Source: Gammaproteobacteria bacterium (GTDB taxonomy: Bacteria > Pseudomonadota > Gammaproteobacteria > Pseudomonadales > Pseudohongiellaceae). From it: DNA of 64,000 nt. A model generated the notes under the pieces. That model saw nothing but the letters and a program-made list of their open reading frames with translations. It did not search any database and was not told where the DNA came from. The position numbers and the translations under genes are program-made. The stretch is from contig JAQWQD010000013.1 in assembly GCA_029244985.1 (NCBI GenBank), forward strand, positions 1-64,000, given 5' to 3'. This document shows, one piece after another, positions 1 through 10,351 of this stretch. Within the stretch, counting starts at the first letter, position 1; every line of letters starts with the position of its first letter.

Positions 1-153
1 GATATTTTCTTATTGCTGGGGTTAAAACCTGAAGGAGAATTTGTCGGCGGTGATATGAATGAAGTAATTGAACATAACACCAGCAAACTTACTGATGAGG
101 ATCGAGATGCATTAGCCGCGTTCTTTACTCGTCATCATGCAGTAGAAGATTAA
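1..153 (+). CDS. C-terminal fragment of a c-type cytochrome (5' end outside window)
   Basis: Frame 1 reads DIFLLLGLKPEGEFVGGDMNEVIEHNTSKLTDEDRDALAAFFTRHHAVED*; 'VI.NTSKLTDEDR.A.AAF' is typical of cytochrome c C-termini. Confidence 0.7.
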   Translation, partial: DIFLLLGLKPEGEFVGGDMNEVIEHNTSKLTDEDRDALAAFFTRHHAVED

Positions 154-222
154 CTGGTGTCGCAGAAAAAATTATTTTGAAGTAAGTGGGTGTGGAGATA
201 GAAGGTCATTCATCAGAATAAG

Positions 223-251
223 AAAGGGCAGCTAATACCGCCCTTTCCTTT
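223..251. terminator. Putative terminator between convergent cytochrome genes
   Basis: aaagggc-agctaatacc-gccctttccttttc: 7-bp perfect stem plus T-rich tail. Confidence 0.6.
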
Positions 252-263
252 TCAATTTATTTA

Positions 264-749
264 CTAGTCGGTATCAACTCGATAAGTATCGTGGCAGTTG
301 CCGCAGGACCCACCAAATGCGCGGAAAGCACCGAGAGTCGCACCCATATCACCAGTTGCTGCGGCTTCGGCAAAGGCATTGGCATTGTCGATCAGTGACT
401 GTGCTTTTGTGGCTATATCCTCTTGATTGTCCCAAATACTGTCTAGTGCCGTAGTTTCAATGTTATCAAATGCGCTGGTATCCACCGCTAACATTTCTGG
501 AATCATTGTTGCCATTGACGCAATTCTTCTTGCATTGCGCTCTGCAACTTCTGCATCGAATGGAGCGCCCTGAGCCATACCGGCAATTGGCCCTATATTA
601 TAGCGAATCGTTTTAAACAGTGATTTGCGCTGATCAACGGCTGCCGCCGCACGTTCTTCTGGTGTTTGATCTTGCGCCGACACCGTAAACAATACACCAG
701 ACACGGCTATGGATGCTGCAGAGAGTAGAAGCACTATTTTTTTCATCAT
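264..749 (-). CDS. Cytochrome c' family protein (exported)
   Basis: Signal peptide, four-helix-like sequence and C-terminal CGNCHDTYR heme motif. Confidence 0.85.
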   Translation of the reverse strand: MMKKIVLLLSAASIAVSGVLFTVSAQDQTPEERAAAAVDQRKSLFKTIRYNIGPIAGMAQGAPFDAEVAERNARRIASMATMIPEMLAVDTSAFDNIETTALDSIWDNQEDIATKAQSLIDNANAFAEAAATGDMGATLGAFRAFGGSCGNCHDTYRVDTD

Positions 750-968
750 TATTTCTCCAATTCTTTTTTATAAAACCTAAAGCACAAACCCGGAAGCTAT
801 TACAATCATTTCTTTCACGGAACCATTCCAGAACAGACTATAATACAAATAATCGAAGGTTGTCACCGCTGCTGTGACAGTTTGGCACAAAGCCGACAGA
901 GGCATGTTTATCCTCATAACAAACCTTCTTGGAATAGAATTTAGAGCATTTAATTAAGATGGATCAAA

Positions 969-2564
969 TTAGGGTGCTCCGATATAACCTGGCCCGGTAA
1001 TGATTCTTCCAGGTCTTGCGCCAGTATGTTGTCCATTCTCGACCACAAGTTTACCGTTTACGAGCACGTATTTCACACCTACTGCATACTGATGTGGGTT
1101 TTCAAATGTTGCTTTGTCGATAATCTCATCGGCGTCGAATATAGCAATGTCCGCGAAGTAGCCCTCTGTAATCAGACCGCGATCGTGTATGCCTAATCGT
1201 CGAGCGGTTTGGCTGCTCATCTTTCGCACGGCTTCTTCGAGAGTAATAATGCCGCGCTCTCGAACGAACACTCCTAACACTCGGGCAAATGTCCCATACT
1301 GACGAGGATGAGGCGTTCCTTCACCAAAGATTCCAATTGGGCCGTCGGAGCCTATTGCAGTTGCCGGGTGTTGCATTATGAGGTCAACATCATCTGGGCC
1401 TATTGCATGATAAACAGCGGTAGCCCCCCCGCCGCGAATTATGTCGAACACCACGTCGGCGGCATTTTCGGGAGTAGGCTGTAATCCTCTTTCGATACTC
1501 AAATCTGCAAGATTTTTACCTGCCATCTCAGGATCCCAGGAATTCCTGGAAATGAATACATTCCGCGGATCGCCACCTCCGCGATCATAGAGAATTTTGA
1601 AAACAACTTCGTCTTTAATAGTTTGCCGCGTCTCACTGCTATTTATTCTTTCTAATAACCGATCACGCCCCCCTTCCTGCGCCCATTGTGGGATAAGTGC
1701 AGTAATACCAGTTTGTGAAGCGGTATAAGGGTACTGGTCGATGGTAATGTCTACACCACGAGCACGAGCTTCATCGACCATTCGTAGGCTTTCCCTGGAC
1801 GCTCCCCAATTTTCGACGCCTATAACTTTATGGTGCGTCATTTGTACGGGAATGCCTGCTTGCTCCCCAATATGAATCGTTTCTTGCACTGAATCTAAGA
1901 GTTGTGCGGCTTCTTCGCGCATGTGTGAGATATAAATACCTTTATGTTCTGCAGCGATTTTGGAAAGCTCGATTACTTCTTCGGTTGGTGTAAAGCTTCC
2001 AGGTACATAGAATAAACCAGTGGAAATGCCCAGTGCACCCTGTTCCATCGCCTGGCGCACCATGTCTTTCATTTCTAGCAGTTCCGGTGGAGATGCCTCT
2101 CGATCTTCAGCGCCGATCACTAGGGACCGGACAGTGCCTTGTCCAACAAATACTCCCCAGTTAGGGCTGATCTGTTTTGCTTTGATTGCAGCAAAGTGTT
2201 CATCAATTGGAAATGGAGAGCTGCCATCGTTACCCTCAGTGAGCGTGGTAACTCCTTGCAGTAACGCACTTTCCGCATTGGGCACATCAAAGATACCGCG
2301 TAATGCATGGGTATGAGGGTCGATAAAGCCTGGTGACACAACAAGTCCACTGGCATCTATAACTTGCTCAGCAATAGCACTGGATAAATCGCCTATATAT
2401 GTGATTCGATCGTCAATTATGCCGATGTCAGCGACGTACCAGGGGTTACCGGAGCCGTCCACGATTCTGCCATCTCTAATAATGGTGTCGAACTCTTGAG
2501 CGTTAGTTGCCGCAGGGACTAAAAGGGTCAGGAAGCACAATAATCGATTTAACCTTTTTTTCAT
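969..2564 (-). CDS. N-acyl-D-amino-acid deacylase / D-aminoacylase-type amidohydrolase, exported
   Basis: Signal peptide; IIRDGRIVDGSGNPWYVADIGI, SPGFIDPHTHA, QYPYTA and GSDGPIG motifs. Confidence 0.85.
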   Translation of the reverse strand: MKKRLNRLLCFLTLLVPAATNAQEFDTIIRDGRIVDGSGNPWYVADIGIIDDRITYIGDLSSAIAEQVIDASGLVVSPGFIDPHTHALRGIFDVPNAESALLQGVTTLTEGNDGSSPFPIDEHFAAIKAKQISPNWGVFVGQGTVRSLVIGAEDREASPPELLEMKDMVRQAMEQGALGISTGLFYVPGSFTPTEEVIELSKIAAEHKGIYISHMREEAAQLLDSVQETIHIGEQAGIPVQMTHHKVIGVENWGASRESLRMVDEARARGVDITIDQYPYTASQTGITALIPQWAQEGGRDRLLERINSSETRQTIKDEVVFKILYDRGGGDPRNVFISRNSWDPEMAGKNLADLSIERGLQPTPENAADVVFDIIRGGGATAVYHAIGPDDVDLIMQHPATAIGSDGPIGIFGEGTPHPRQYGTFARVLGVFVRERGIITLEEAVRKMSSQTARRLGIHDRGLITEGYFADIAIFDADEIIDKATFENPHQYAVGVKYVLVNGKLVVENGQHTGARPGRIITGPGYIGAP

Positions 2565-2606
2565 TACTGTGCTCCTGTTTTTGCTGATTATATTGAAATG
2601 CTACTG

Positions 2607-4739
2607 TTACCAGATTCGGATGCGTTCTTCTGGCGAAAGGTAGAGTTTATCACCGGGTTGAACATTGAAAGCCTCATACCACTCATCGAAGTTTCTCACT
2701 ACACCGTTTACTCGAAACTCAGATGGAGAATGTGGGTCGGAAGTGAGGCGTTGTATTAGTGCGTCCCGACGATACTTTCTTTGCCATACTTGGGCCCAGG
2801 CTAAGAAAAATCGTTGATCACCCGTGAGCCCATCGATTACTGGTGCTGCTTCACCATTGAGCGACATCTTGTAGGCGCGAAAGGCAAGGGACAGCCCACC
2901 AACATCGCCAATATTTTCGCCAAGGGTAAAGTTGCCATCGATAAAAAAACCCGGCACTGGCTCAAATTGATCATATTGTGCAGCAAGTGCTGTGGTTTGC
3001 ATTTCGAAATTAGCTCGATCTTCCTCAGTCCACCAGTTGCGCTGGACGCCAGCGAAATCCGATTTAGACCCTTGGTCATCGAAACCGTGTCCCATTTCGT
3101 GACCAATAACAGCACCGATACCGCCATAATTTACTGCTGCGTCTGCCAAGGGATCGAAAAACGGGGGCTGCAATATTCCAGCAGGGAAAACGATTTCGTT
3201 AAAGGAAGAATTGTAATAGGCATTCACAGTTTGTGGTGTCATACCCCATTCTTCACGATTCGTTGGCTGACCCAGGCGACCAATTTCATCTTCATAATTA
3301 AATTCTCGAATGTTTTGTGCATTCTCGAAGAGGGAATCCCGACTAATTTCAATCGAAGATAAATCCTTCCATACATCGGGATACGCTATTTTAGGGTGGA
3401 ATGATTCGAGTTTTTTGAGAGCTTCTTGTTTAGTCTCTGCTCCCATCCAGTCAATCTCATCAATACTTTGCGCAACTGCGGCGCGAAGGTTCTCGACCAG
3501 CTCTTCCATTTGTTGCTTGGCAGACTCAGGGAAATGGCGCTCTACATATACCTGGCCAACAGCTTCACCTAGACTGTTTAGGGCGCCAACTCGAGCAACT
3601 CCTCTTTCCCATCGCTCTCGTTGTTCTGGCACACCATTCAGTACTGTTGAGTAGAAATTAAACTGCTCACGATCAATTTCTTCTGACAACACGGCAGCAC
3701 TATCAACAATAAACCGATAGGTCATGAAATTCTTCCAATCGTCCACTGCAACTGTATTTACCAATTCAATAATAGGCGACATGGCACTTGGATAGGAAAC
3801 ATTGAGATCTTCTAGATCAGTGATGCCGGCGGCCGCAAAATAAGTATCCCAATCCAAACCCTGAAATTGGCTCTTAAAATCTTCGTAACTCATCGGATTG
3901 TAAGTCAGGTCGCGGTTACGTCTCTGGTCGCGAGGCCAAGTATGCTGGGCAATCTGTGTTTCCAAATTCAGCACGGCTTCAGCTTTTGCCTGTGTATTCT
4001 CTATGCCCGCAAGATCCAAAACTCTGGCGATATGCGCAACATACTCCGAGCGAACATTCTCATATTGCTCTGTGTCTACTAGATAATAGTCCCGATCTGG
4101 CAAACCAATACCGCCAACGGACAGCACCAACTGATGTTTGTCGGGGTCGCTGCGGTCGGTCCCAACGTAAAATCCAAATGGTGTCGCGGTATTATCGATT
4201 AAAGCACGGCCGAATCCCTGAATAAGCTCTTCAATTGTATCTATTGCATCGAGAGTTGAAAGGCCAGGGAGTAATGGGCTAATACCCAAGTCGTTTAATG
4301 CCTCGGTATTCATGTAACTGAGATAGTAGTCACTAATTTTCTGCTCGATTGAATCGTCCGCAGGTTCAATATTGGTTAGATCATCAATAATCTCCCGAAC
4401 ACGCTGATCGGAGCGATCGCCCAATACTGTGAATGACCCGTAGTTACTGCGTGATGCTGGAAGTTCGAAAGTATCTAGCCATTTACCGTTGGCATAGCGG
4501 AAAAAATCATCGCCAGCCCGTGTATTTGGGTCTTGATGACTTAGATCTATGCCAAATGAGCCAAGCTCTGGTGACTCGGTTTCTAGTGAAGCAGCAGGGG
4601 TTTGTAAACTGGCTATTGCTTCATTACTCGCGCTTGATACAACTGGTTCAACATTGGTTTCTTCTGAGCCACAAGCGCTCAATAAGCCTGCTATGGATAG
4701 ACAAAGTGCATGTGAAAATTTAGTTGTTGAAGATGACAT
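2607..4739 (-). CDS. M13 (neprilysin-like) metallopeptidase, lipoprotein
   Basis: Lipobox LSAC; VIGHEMGHGFDDQGS zinc motif; ENIGDVGG; start chosen at internal ATG 4739. Confidence 0.9.
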   Translation of the reverse strand: MSSSTTKFSHALCLSIAGLLSACGSEETNVEPVVSSASNEAIASLQTPAASLETESPELGSFGIDLSHQDPNTRAGDDFFRYANGKWLDTFELPASRSNYGSFTVLGDRSDQRVREIIDDLTNIEPADDSIEQKISDYYLSYMNTEALNDLGISPLLPGLSTLDAIDTIEELIQGFGRALIDNTATPFGFYVGTDRSDPDKHQLVLSVGGIGLPDRDYYLVDTEQYENVRSEYVAHIARVLDLAGIENTQAKAEAVLNLETQIAQHTWPRDQRRNRDLTYNPMSYEDFKSQFQGLDWDTYFAAAGITDLEDLNVSYPSAMSPIIELVNTVAVDDWKNFMTYRFIVDSAAVLSEEIDREQFNFYSTVLNGVPEQRERWERGVARVGALNSLGEAVGQVYVERHFPESAKQQMEELVENLRAAVAQSIDEIDWMGAETKQEALKKLESFHPKIAYPDVWKDLSSIEISRDSLFENAQNIREFNYEDEIGRLGQPTNREEWGMTPQTVNAYYNSSFNEIVFPAGILQPPFFDPLADAAVNYGGIGAVIGHEMGHGFDDQGSKSDFAGVQRNWWTEEDRANFEMQTTALAAQYDQFEPVPGFFIDGNFTLGENIGDVGGLSLAFRAYKMSLNGEAAPVIDGLTGDQRFFLAWAQVWQRKYRRDALIQRLTSDPHSPSEFRVNGVVRNFDEWYEAFNVQPGDKLYLSPEERIRIW

Positions 4740-4906
4740 GATAAAAACCCCCAATCATCATTATTGCTTGGCGATTCCGGAGTATACCTGAATTGAACTT
4801 CTGGTTAAGCCATGCCTAAATCCAGAAAAAGTTCCGCTCTTATATTTGCAGAAACTTGGTTGTAAACTGCACCCGACTCGCGAACATTTCTGATGGGGAA
4901 AGACCA

Positions 4907-7882
4907 ATGCACTTTCAAGAACAATCCAACAATATTGGTAAATTCAAAGCAAGAATCAGGAGAAATGGGACAGCTGCATCTGCAGTGATACTGGTTTCGC
5001 TTTCGATGGTGACTGCCCAGTCGCAAGAAACAGCGACGCCAAATGGGGTTGCGGACGACCGTCTGGCTGCATTCGCCTTTACAAACGGTAATTTCTACCA
5101 AGCTGATGGCAGCTATCTAGAAGGTGGCAGTTTGCTTATTCGAGAAGGACGAATTGTAGATTTAGTGCAACAAACCAGCGTTCCTTCTGGTTTTTTTGAA
5201 ATAAATCTGAACGGCAAATATGTTTACCCCGGCTTCATCGATATCAACACAGATTATGGCTTAGCAGAATTACAACGCCGAGACGAGAACGGCGCTGCTG
5301 AAAATCTTTATCCCAGTGAAAGTGCGTTTAATGTTAATGACGCTATTCGTTCAAATTTTCGAGCCAGCACAGGATTCACTCCTGATGAAGATGAGCGTAA
5401 GAAATACAGAGATTTAGGCTTCTCTGCGGTACTTAGCTTAAGACCTGATGGCATTGCCCGCGGCACGTCGGCACTGATCACTCTAGGTGACAAAAATGCT
5501 AATGAATCGATTGTAGTGCCTGATGTGGCAGCTCATTATTCCTTGGACAAGGGCACATCGACACAGAGCATGCCAGTATCGCTAATGGGTGCCTTTGCGT
5601 TGCTTCGTCAAACTTATCTTGACGCCGAGTGGTTTGGAAATCAGCAACCAAGACCGTTCACTGACGACACATTAGAAGCTTGGAATACAATACAAACATT
5701 GCCCCAGATTATGGAAGTGGAAAACTGGCAAGAAGCATTGACAGTTGATCGCGTTGGGGATGAATTCGAAACTCAGTATGTCCTGAAAACCAGTGGAGAC
5801 AGCTTTCGTCAGATCGCACTCATAAAGGCTACAAATGCCAATCTTATTGTTCCCATTAATTTTCCCGAGGCACCAAATGTTGCGGACTCTTTAACTGCCG
5901 ACAGTGTTTCATTCGAAGATCTTAAAGATTGGGAGCTGGCACCATTTAATCCGAGAATTCTTGAAGATAACGAGATTGATTTTGCTATCACCTCTTCAGG
6001 GGGTAGTGACGAGTTCTGGGAGGATCTTGAGAAAGCTGTTGATAGTGGTTTGTCCGAACAAAAAGCGATTTCTGCTATTACACTTTCTGCTGCTCAGATT
6101 CTCGGCTTAGAAAATATAGTGGGACAACTAACGCCAAACGCACTTGCAAATTTTGTTATTACCACTGATCCATTGTTCACAGAAGATGCGCAAATTCTTG
6201 AGAATTGGATAGAAGGCGAGCGCTTTGTTTTGGCGGAAGATTTTGATGATAGGGCCGGCCGCTATAACCTTGAGGTCGATGGAGAACAATATTCAATAGA
6301 ACTAAGCTTTGAAAATAGTTCTGTTTCAGCACAACTCATAGTAAATGAAGATGAAACACGTACAGCAAATATTGACCTTACAGAGGATCTGATAACGCTG
6401 AACTTAGCTATTGATGAAGATGGTAATCGTGTTCGCCTCAGCGGTTGGCCGATAGACGGCACTGCAGGCTGGCGAGGAAATGGACGTTCCCCTGCCGGTG
6501 CACGCATGGCCTGGCGCATGACCAGAAGCGCTGAAAATGATGAGGTCGAGAGTGAATCTAAGCCAACTCGAACAATAGCTGATCTACCCAGTGCGCCCGT
6601 CTACCCTTTTTCTGCTTACGGGCGGACAGAACAACCTGAGCAACAGGATTTATTAATTAGAGGAGCAACTGTTTGGACCAATGAAGAAATCGGGAACCTA
6701 GTAACTGATGTGCGAGTACAAAGCGGCCAAATTGCAGAAGTTGGTGATAACTTATCTGCGAATGGTGCAATGGTGGTTGATGGTTCTGGTAAACACCTAA
6801 CACCTGGAATTATTGACGAACATTCACATATAGCACTTTTTAGTATTAACGAAACAGAGACTAATTCCAGCATGGTAAGAATGAAAGATGTGGTTGACTC
6901 TGAAAATATCAACATTTACCGAAACCTAGCTGGGGGTGTTGTTGCTGCACAACTACTTCACGGTTCTGCTAACCCTATAGGAGGACAGTCAGCGATTATC
7001 AAAATGCGTTGGGGCGCTCCACCGCAGGAACTACTAATTGAAGGGGCAGACGAATATATTAAATTTGCCCTCGGCGAAAATGTTAAACGTTCGCGCAATC
7101 CTTCTTCGGTGCGTTACCCTCAAACCCGTATGGGTGTTGAGCAAGTATTCGTAAATGCATTTTCACAGGCACAGGAGTATGGAAAAATCTGGGATGACTA
7201 CAATAATCTATCTCGCAATCAGCAAAGGGATACTGCCGCTCCTCGACGCGACCTCGTTGATGAAGCCATGCTGGAAATTTTAAATGGTGAAAGATTTGTT
7301 ACCAGCCATTCTTACGTCCAATCAGAAATAAATATGCTGATGCATGTCGCTGACAGTTTTGATTTCAACATCAATACCTTCACTCACATTCTTGAAGGCT
7401 ACAAGGTCGCCGACAAAATGGCATTGCATGGAGCTGGAGGTTCTACTTTCTCTGATTGGTGGGGATACAAATGGGAAGTGCGTTATGCTATTCCCTACAA
7501 TGCTGCATTGATGCAACAAGCAGGTGTGGTAGTTGCCCTTAACTCTGACGATGCAGAAATGTCACGACGTCTCAATCAAGAAGCAGCGAAAGCTGTGAAG
7601 TATGGTGATGTTAGTGAAATTGACGCTCTCAAGATGGTAACCCTAAATCCCGCAATATTGCTGCACCTCGACGATCGTATGGGCAGTATAAGAGCAGGCA
7701 AGGACGCGGACCTGGTACTTTGGAGCGATCACCCCCTCTCGGTTTATGCTGTAGCTGAGACTACTTGGATCGAAGGCATTCCTTATTATGATCGACGAGA
7801 TGATCAACAATTAAGGCGTGAGATTGAAGATGAAAGGGCGCGGATCATCGCTGCTATAACTAACGATGTGGTGGGTAACTAG
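4907..7882 (+). CDS. Two-module amidohydrolase, exported; N-terminal module degenerate, C-terminal module with intact HxH
   Basis: N-half YVYPGFIDINTDYG (no HxH); C-half LTPGIIDEHSHI ... FTHILEG ... ALNSDDAEM ... GSIRAGKDADLVLW. Confidence 0.8.
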   Translation: MHFQEQSNNIGKFKARIRRNGTAASAVILVSLSMVTAQSQETATPNGVADDRLAAFAFTNGNFYQADGSYLEGGSLLIREGRIVDLVQQTSVPSGFFEINLNGKYVYPGFIDINTDYGLAELQRRDENGAAENLYPSESAFNVNDAIRSNFRASTGFTPDEDERKKYRDLGFSAVLSLRPDGIARGTSALITLGDKNANESIVVPDVAAHYSLDKGTSTQSMPVSLMGAFALLRQTYLDAEWFGNQQPRPFTDDTLEAWNTIQTLPQIMEVENWQEALTVDRVGDEFETQYVLKTSGDSFRQIALIKATNANLIVPINFPEAPNVADSLTADSVSFEDLKDWELAPFNPRILEDNEIDFAITSSGGSDEFWEDLEKAVDSGLSEQKAISAITLSAAQILGLENIVGQLTPNALANFVITTDPLFTEDAQILENWIEGERFVLAEDFDDRAGRYNLEVDGEQYSIELSFENSSVSAQLIVNEDETRTANIDLTEDLITLNLAIDEDGNRVRLSGWPIDGTAGWRGNGRSPAGARMAWRMTRSAENDEVESESKPTRTIADLPSAPVYPFSAYGRTEQPEQQDLLIRGATVWTNEEIGNLVTDVRVQSGQIAEVGDNLSANGAMVVDGSGKHLTPGIIDEHSHIALFSINETETNSSMVRMKDVVDSENINIYRNLAGGVVAAQLLHGSANPIGGQSAIIKMRWGAPPQELLIEGADEYIKFALGENVKRSRNPSSVRYPQTRMGVEQVFVNAFSQAQEYGKIWDDYNNLSRNQQRDTAAPRRDLVDEAMLEILNGERFVTSHSYVQSEINMLMHVADSFDFNINTFTHILEGYKVADKMALHGAGGSTFSDWWGYKWEVRYAIPYNAALMQQAGVVVALNSDDAEMSRRLNQEAAKAVKYGDVSEIDALKMVTLNPAILLHLDDRMGSIRAGKDADLVLWSDHPLSVYAVAETTWIEGIPYYDRRDDQQLRREIEDERARIIAAITNDVVGN

Positions 7883-7892
7883 GAGGGTGGAC

Positions 7893-9218
7893 ATGAAAAA
7901 AATACTGAGAAGAATTTCCGCGTCAGCTCCCCTTTTCCTTTTGCTATTGCTGAACTTAAATTTACATAACGTAAACGCAATTGTTCCAACTCCTGCACCG
8001 GACCAGATTCAACCCATCGCAATCACAGGTGCAATTATTCATATAGGTAATGGTCGAGTCATTGGCGATGGCGTTATTACCTTCAATGAAGGAATTATCA
8101 CTGCGGTGGGTTCAGTATCCGATGGCATCAACATGCAGGGCCACATTGTCCTAAATTTACAAGGTCAGCATATTTATCCAGGTTTCGTTTTACCGAATAC
8201 TGTATTAGGTTTGGAGGAGGTTGGATCAATCCGTGCCACTCAGGATGTTCTGGAAGAAGGATATATAAATGCCAGTGTGCGTTCGGCTATTGCCTACAAC
8301 ACCGATTCAGAAATGATTCCTACTCAACGCTTTAATGGCATTCTTACAGCTCAATCAACACCGCAAGGCGGGTTGATCTCAGGTTCTTCTTCAGTCTTTA
8401 AACTGGATGGATGGAATTGGGAAGACTCAATGTTAGTTGAAGATGTCGGCATGCATATGCATTGGCCTGCACTAAGAATTCGGCGCCGTAGCCCTGAAAC
8501 TGGTTTATTTGAAACTACAGATAACGAAGATTACGAGGCTCAGACTCAACTACTTCATTCTTTATTCCAAGCAGCACAAACCTATACCGGTGAACCGCTC
8601 AATCTTAATCTGGTTGCCATGCAACCAGTAATCAATGGTTCTGGGAAATTATTTGTCCATGTTGACCAAGCAAAGGAAATTATCAGTGCAATACGGTTTG
8701 CTCGAAGTTATGGTGTTGAAGAAATAGTTTTAGTTGGTGGCGCGGAGGCAATGCAAGTTGTCGATTTTCTAACTACGCAAGATATTCCCATAATTTATGA
8801 ACGAATCCATGAACTTCCAATGCAAGCCTGGCATGATGTTGATGCACCATTCAAAACTCCTTTTTTACTCCACGATGCAGGATTGAAAGTTGGCATCGGA
8901 GGTGGCGCAACATCATTAGATAGACAGCGTAATCTACCCTTCTTTGCCGGTACTGCAGCAGCCTATGGCTTAGATCGGGAAACGGCTCTTTCTTTAGTTA
9001 CTTTAAACAGCGCAGAAATATTAGGTGTTGCCGACAGGGTTGGCAGTCTCGAAGTTGGGAAAGATGCGACGCTATTTATTTCGGAGGGTGATGCCCTAGA
9101 TATGCGCACTAGTCAAGTTCTCGGTGCCTATATTCAAGGAAGAGATATTGATCTTTATGGCACTCAGCAAGAACTCTATGAACGCTTCCGAGAGAAGTAT
9201 GCGAACCAAATTGAGTAA
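7893..9218 (+). CDS. Amidohydrolase-like protein lacking the HxH metal motif
   Basis: GQHIYPGFVLPNTVLG in place of PGxIDxHxH; C-terminal GSLEVGKDATLFI typical of the fold; SD ggaggg before ATG 7893. Confidence 0.75.
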   Translation: MKKILRRISASAPLFLLLLLNLNLHNVNAIVPTPAPDQIQPIAITGAIIHIGNGRVIGDGVITFNEGIITAVGSVSDGINMQGHIVLNLQGQHIYPGFVLPNTVLGLEEVGSIRATQDVLEEGYINASVRSAIAYNTDSEMIPTQRFNGILTAQSTPQGGLISGSSSVFKLDGWNWEDSMLVEDVGMHMHWPALRIRRRSPETGLFETTDNEDYEAQTQLLHSLFQAAQTYTGEPLNLNLVAMQPVINGSGKLFVHVDQAKEIISAIRFARSYGVEEIVLVGGAEAMQVVDFLTTQDIPIIYERIHELPMQAWHDVDAPFKTPFLLHDAGLKVGIGGGATSLDRQRNLPFFAGTAAAYGLDRETALSLVTLNSAEILGVADRVGSLEVGKDATLFISEGDALDMRTSQVLGAYIQGRDIDLYGTQQELYERFREKYANQIE

Positions 9219-9238
9219 GCAGAAATCTTAATCCAGCA

Positions 9239-9784
9239 ATGACAGTGCAACAGGGAAATGGAATCAATCCGAAATGGTTGGGCATAATCGCAGTGCTATT
9301 CGGCATTTTGCTGGTTGCTAATCATGGCAACGAATTACTGAAACAATCTGTACTAACTCCTGGATCTGCTGCGGAACTGTTTGTACCTGCGAACTGTCGT
9401 GCAGATGAATTAGAAGAGGAAGGCCTTAGCCAGCAGGAATGTGAGTTAATGGTAAGTAATGTGCAAATCGCACTAGTATCATCTCCACAATGGTTTCGTC
9501 CAGCAATGTTGTGGTTGTCGGCGCTGGGTATATTTTTTGGTATTTTCTCAATTGTTACTGGGATTGCCTTTGTGGGCGGAAGAAAAATGAATCTAACAAT
9601 GGCGAAATTTTGTTTCGCTGCCTTACTCACCGTTGATCTTTGCACTTTCATTGCTGTCGTGAATACAGGCCCATTGCTCCGCGCACAGTATCTATGGCCG
9701 ACACTACTCTGGTTTTTCATACACTTGACAATTTTTGCAGTGGTGATGAGTTACTCAACTCCCATTGAACAGGAAAACAGCTAA
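9239..9784 (+). CDS. Hypothetical integral membrane protein
   Basis: Several hydrophobic segments; stop overlaps the start of the cytochrome b561 gene. Confidence 0.65.
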   Translation: MTVQQGNGINPKWLGIIAVLFGILLVANHGNELLKQSVLTPGSAAELFVPANCRADELEEEGLSQQECELMVSNVQIALVSSPQWFRPAMLWLSALGIFFGIFSIVTGIAFVGGRKMNLTMAKFCFAALLTVDLCTFIAVVNTGPLLRAQYLWPTLLWFFIHLTIFAVVMSYSTPIEQENS

Positions 9785-10317
9785 TGGAAGGAGCATTACC
9801 AAAGTCCAAAGTTGTTTTGCATTGGTTGACTGCTGCAGCGGTATTTTTTCTTTTCGTTTCAAGTTGGTGGATGTTAGCGCTGCCTCTGCCCTCTGAGAAC
9901 TTTACCTACCGAGAGTTGCCATTTCAATTGCATAAGAATATTGGAATTACGGTATTGATTGTGGTCATTGTGATGATCACAATGCGGATAAAATCTAAAA
10001 TGAATAAACCACAAATGGCTAGAACAAGATTAGGAAAACTTGCTGATCTTGATCATATGCTTACCTATTTTCTTATTACTGCTTGTTGTCTCAGCGGCTA
10101 TCTTTCTTCTTCTTTCAGCGGTTGGGAGACCACTTGGTGGTGGCTAATCAATTTCCCGACATGGTCCGAAGAGAATGATGTATTGAATATTCTTTTTTCT
10201 GACATACACATGTGGACATGTTGGGCCTTGTTAGCAGCTATTGCCTTACACATTGGCGCAGCCCTATATCATATTTTTCGAAACGACGAAGCTATTATCA
10301 AAATGTTTCGTTTGTAG
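9784..10317 (+). CDS. Cytochrome b561 family membrane protein
   Basis: Four TM-like segments with histidines (VLHWLTA, QLHKNIG, DHMLTYFLIT, ALHIGAALYH). Confidence 0.8.
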   Translation: MEGALPKSKVVLHWLTAAAVFFLFVSSWWMLALPLPSENFTYRELPFQLHKNIGITVLIVVIVMITMRIKSKMNKPQMARTRLGKLADLDHMLTYFLITACCLSGYLSSSFSGWETTWWWLINFPTWSEENDVLNILFSDIHMWTCWALLAAIALHIGAALYHIFRNDEAIIKMFRL

Positions 10318-10351
10318 TCGCGCACTTATAAGGTTTTAGGATTAATAACTA

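Noticed and set aside
2814-3362. 182-aa plus-strand ORF
   Set aside because: Fully antisense to the strongly supported M13 peptidase gene; no domain-like motifs.
4805-5101. 98-aa minus-strand ORF over the start of the large amidohydrolase
   Set aside because: Antisense to a well-supported gene with signal peptide; no motif support.
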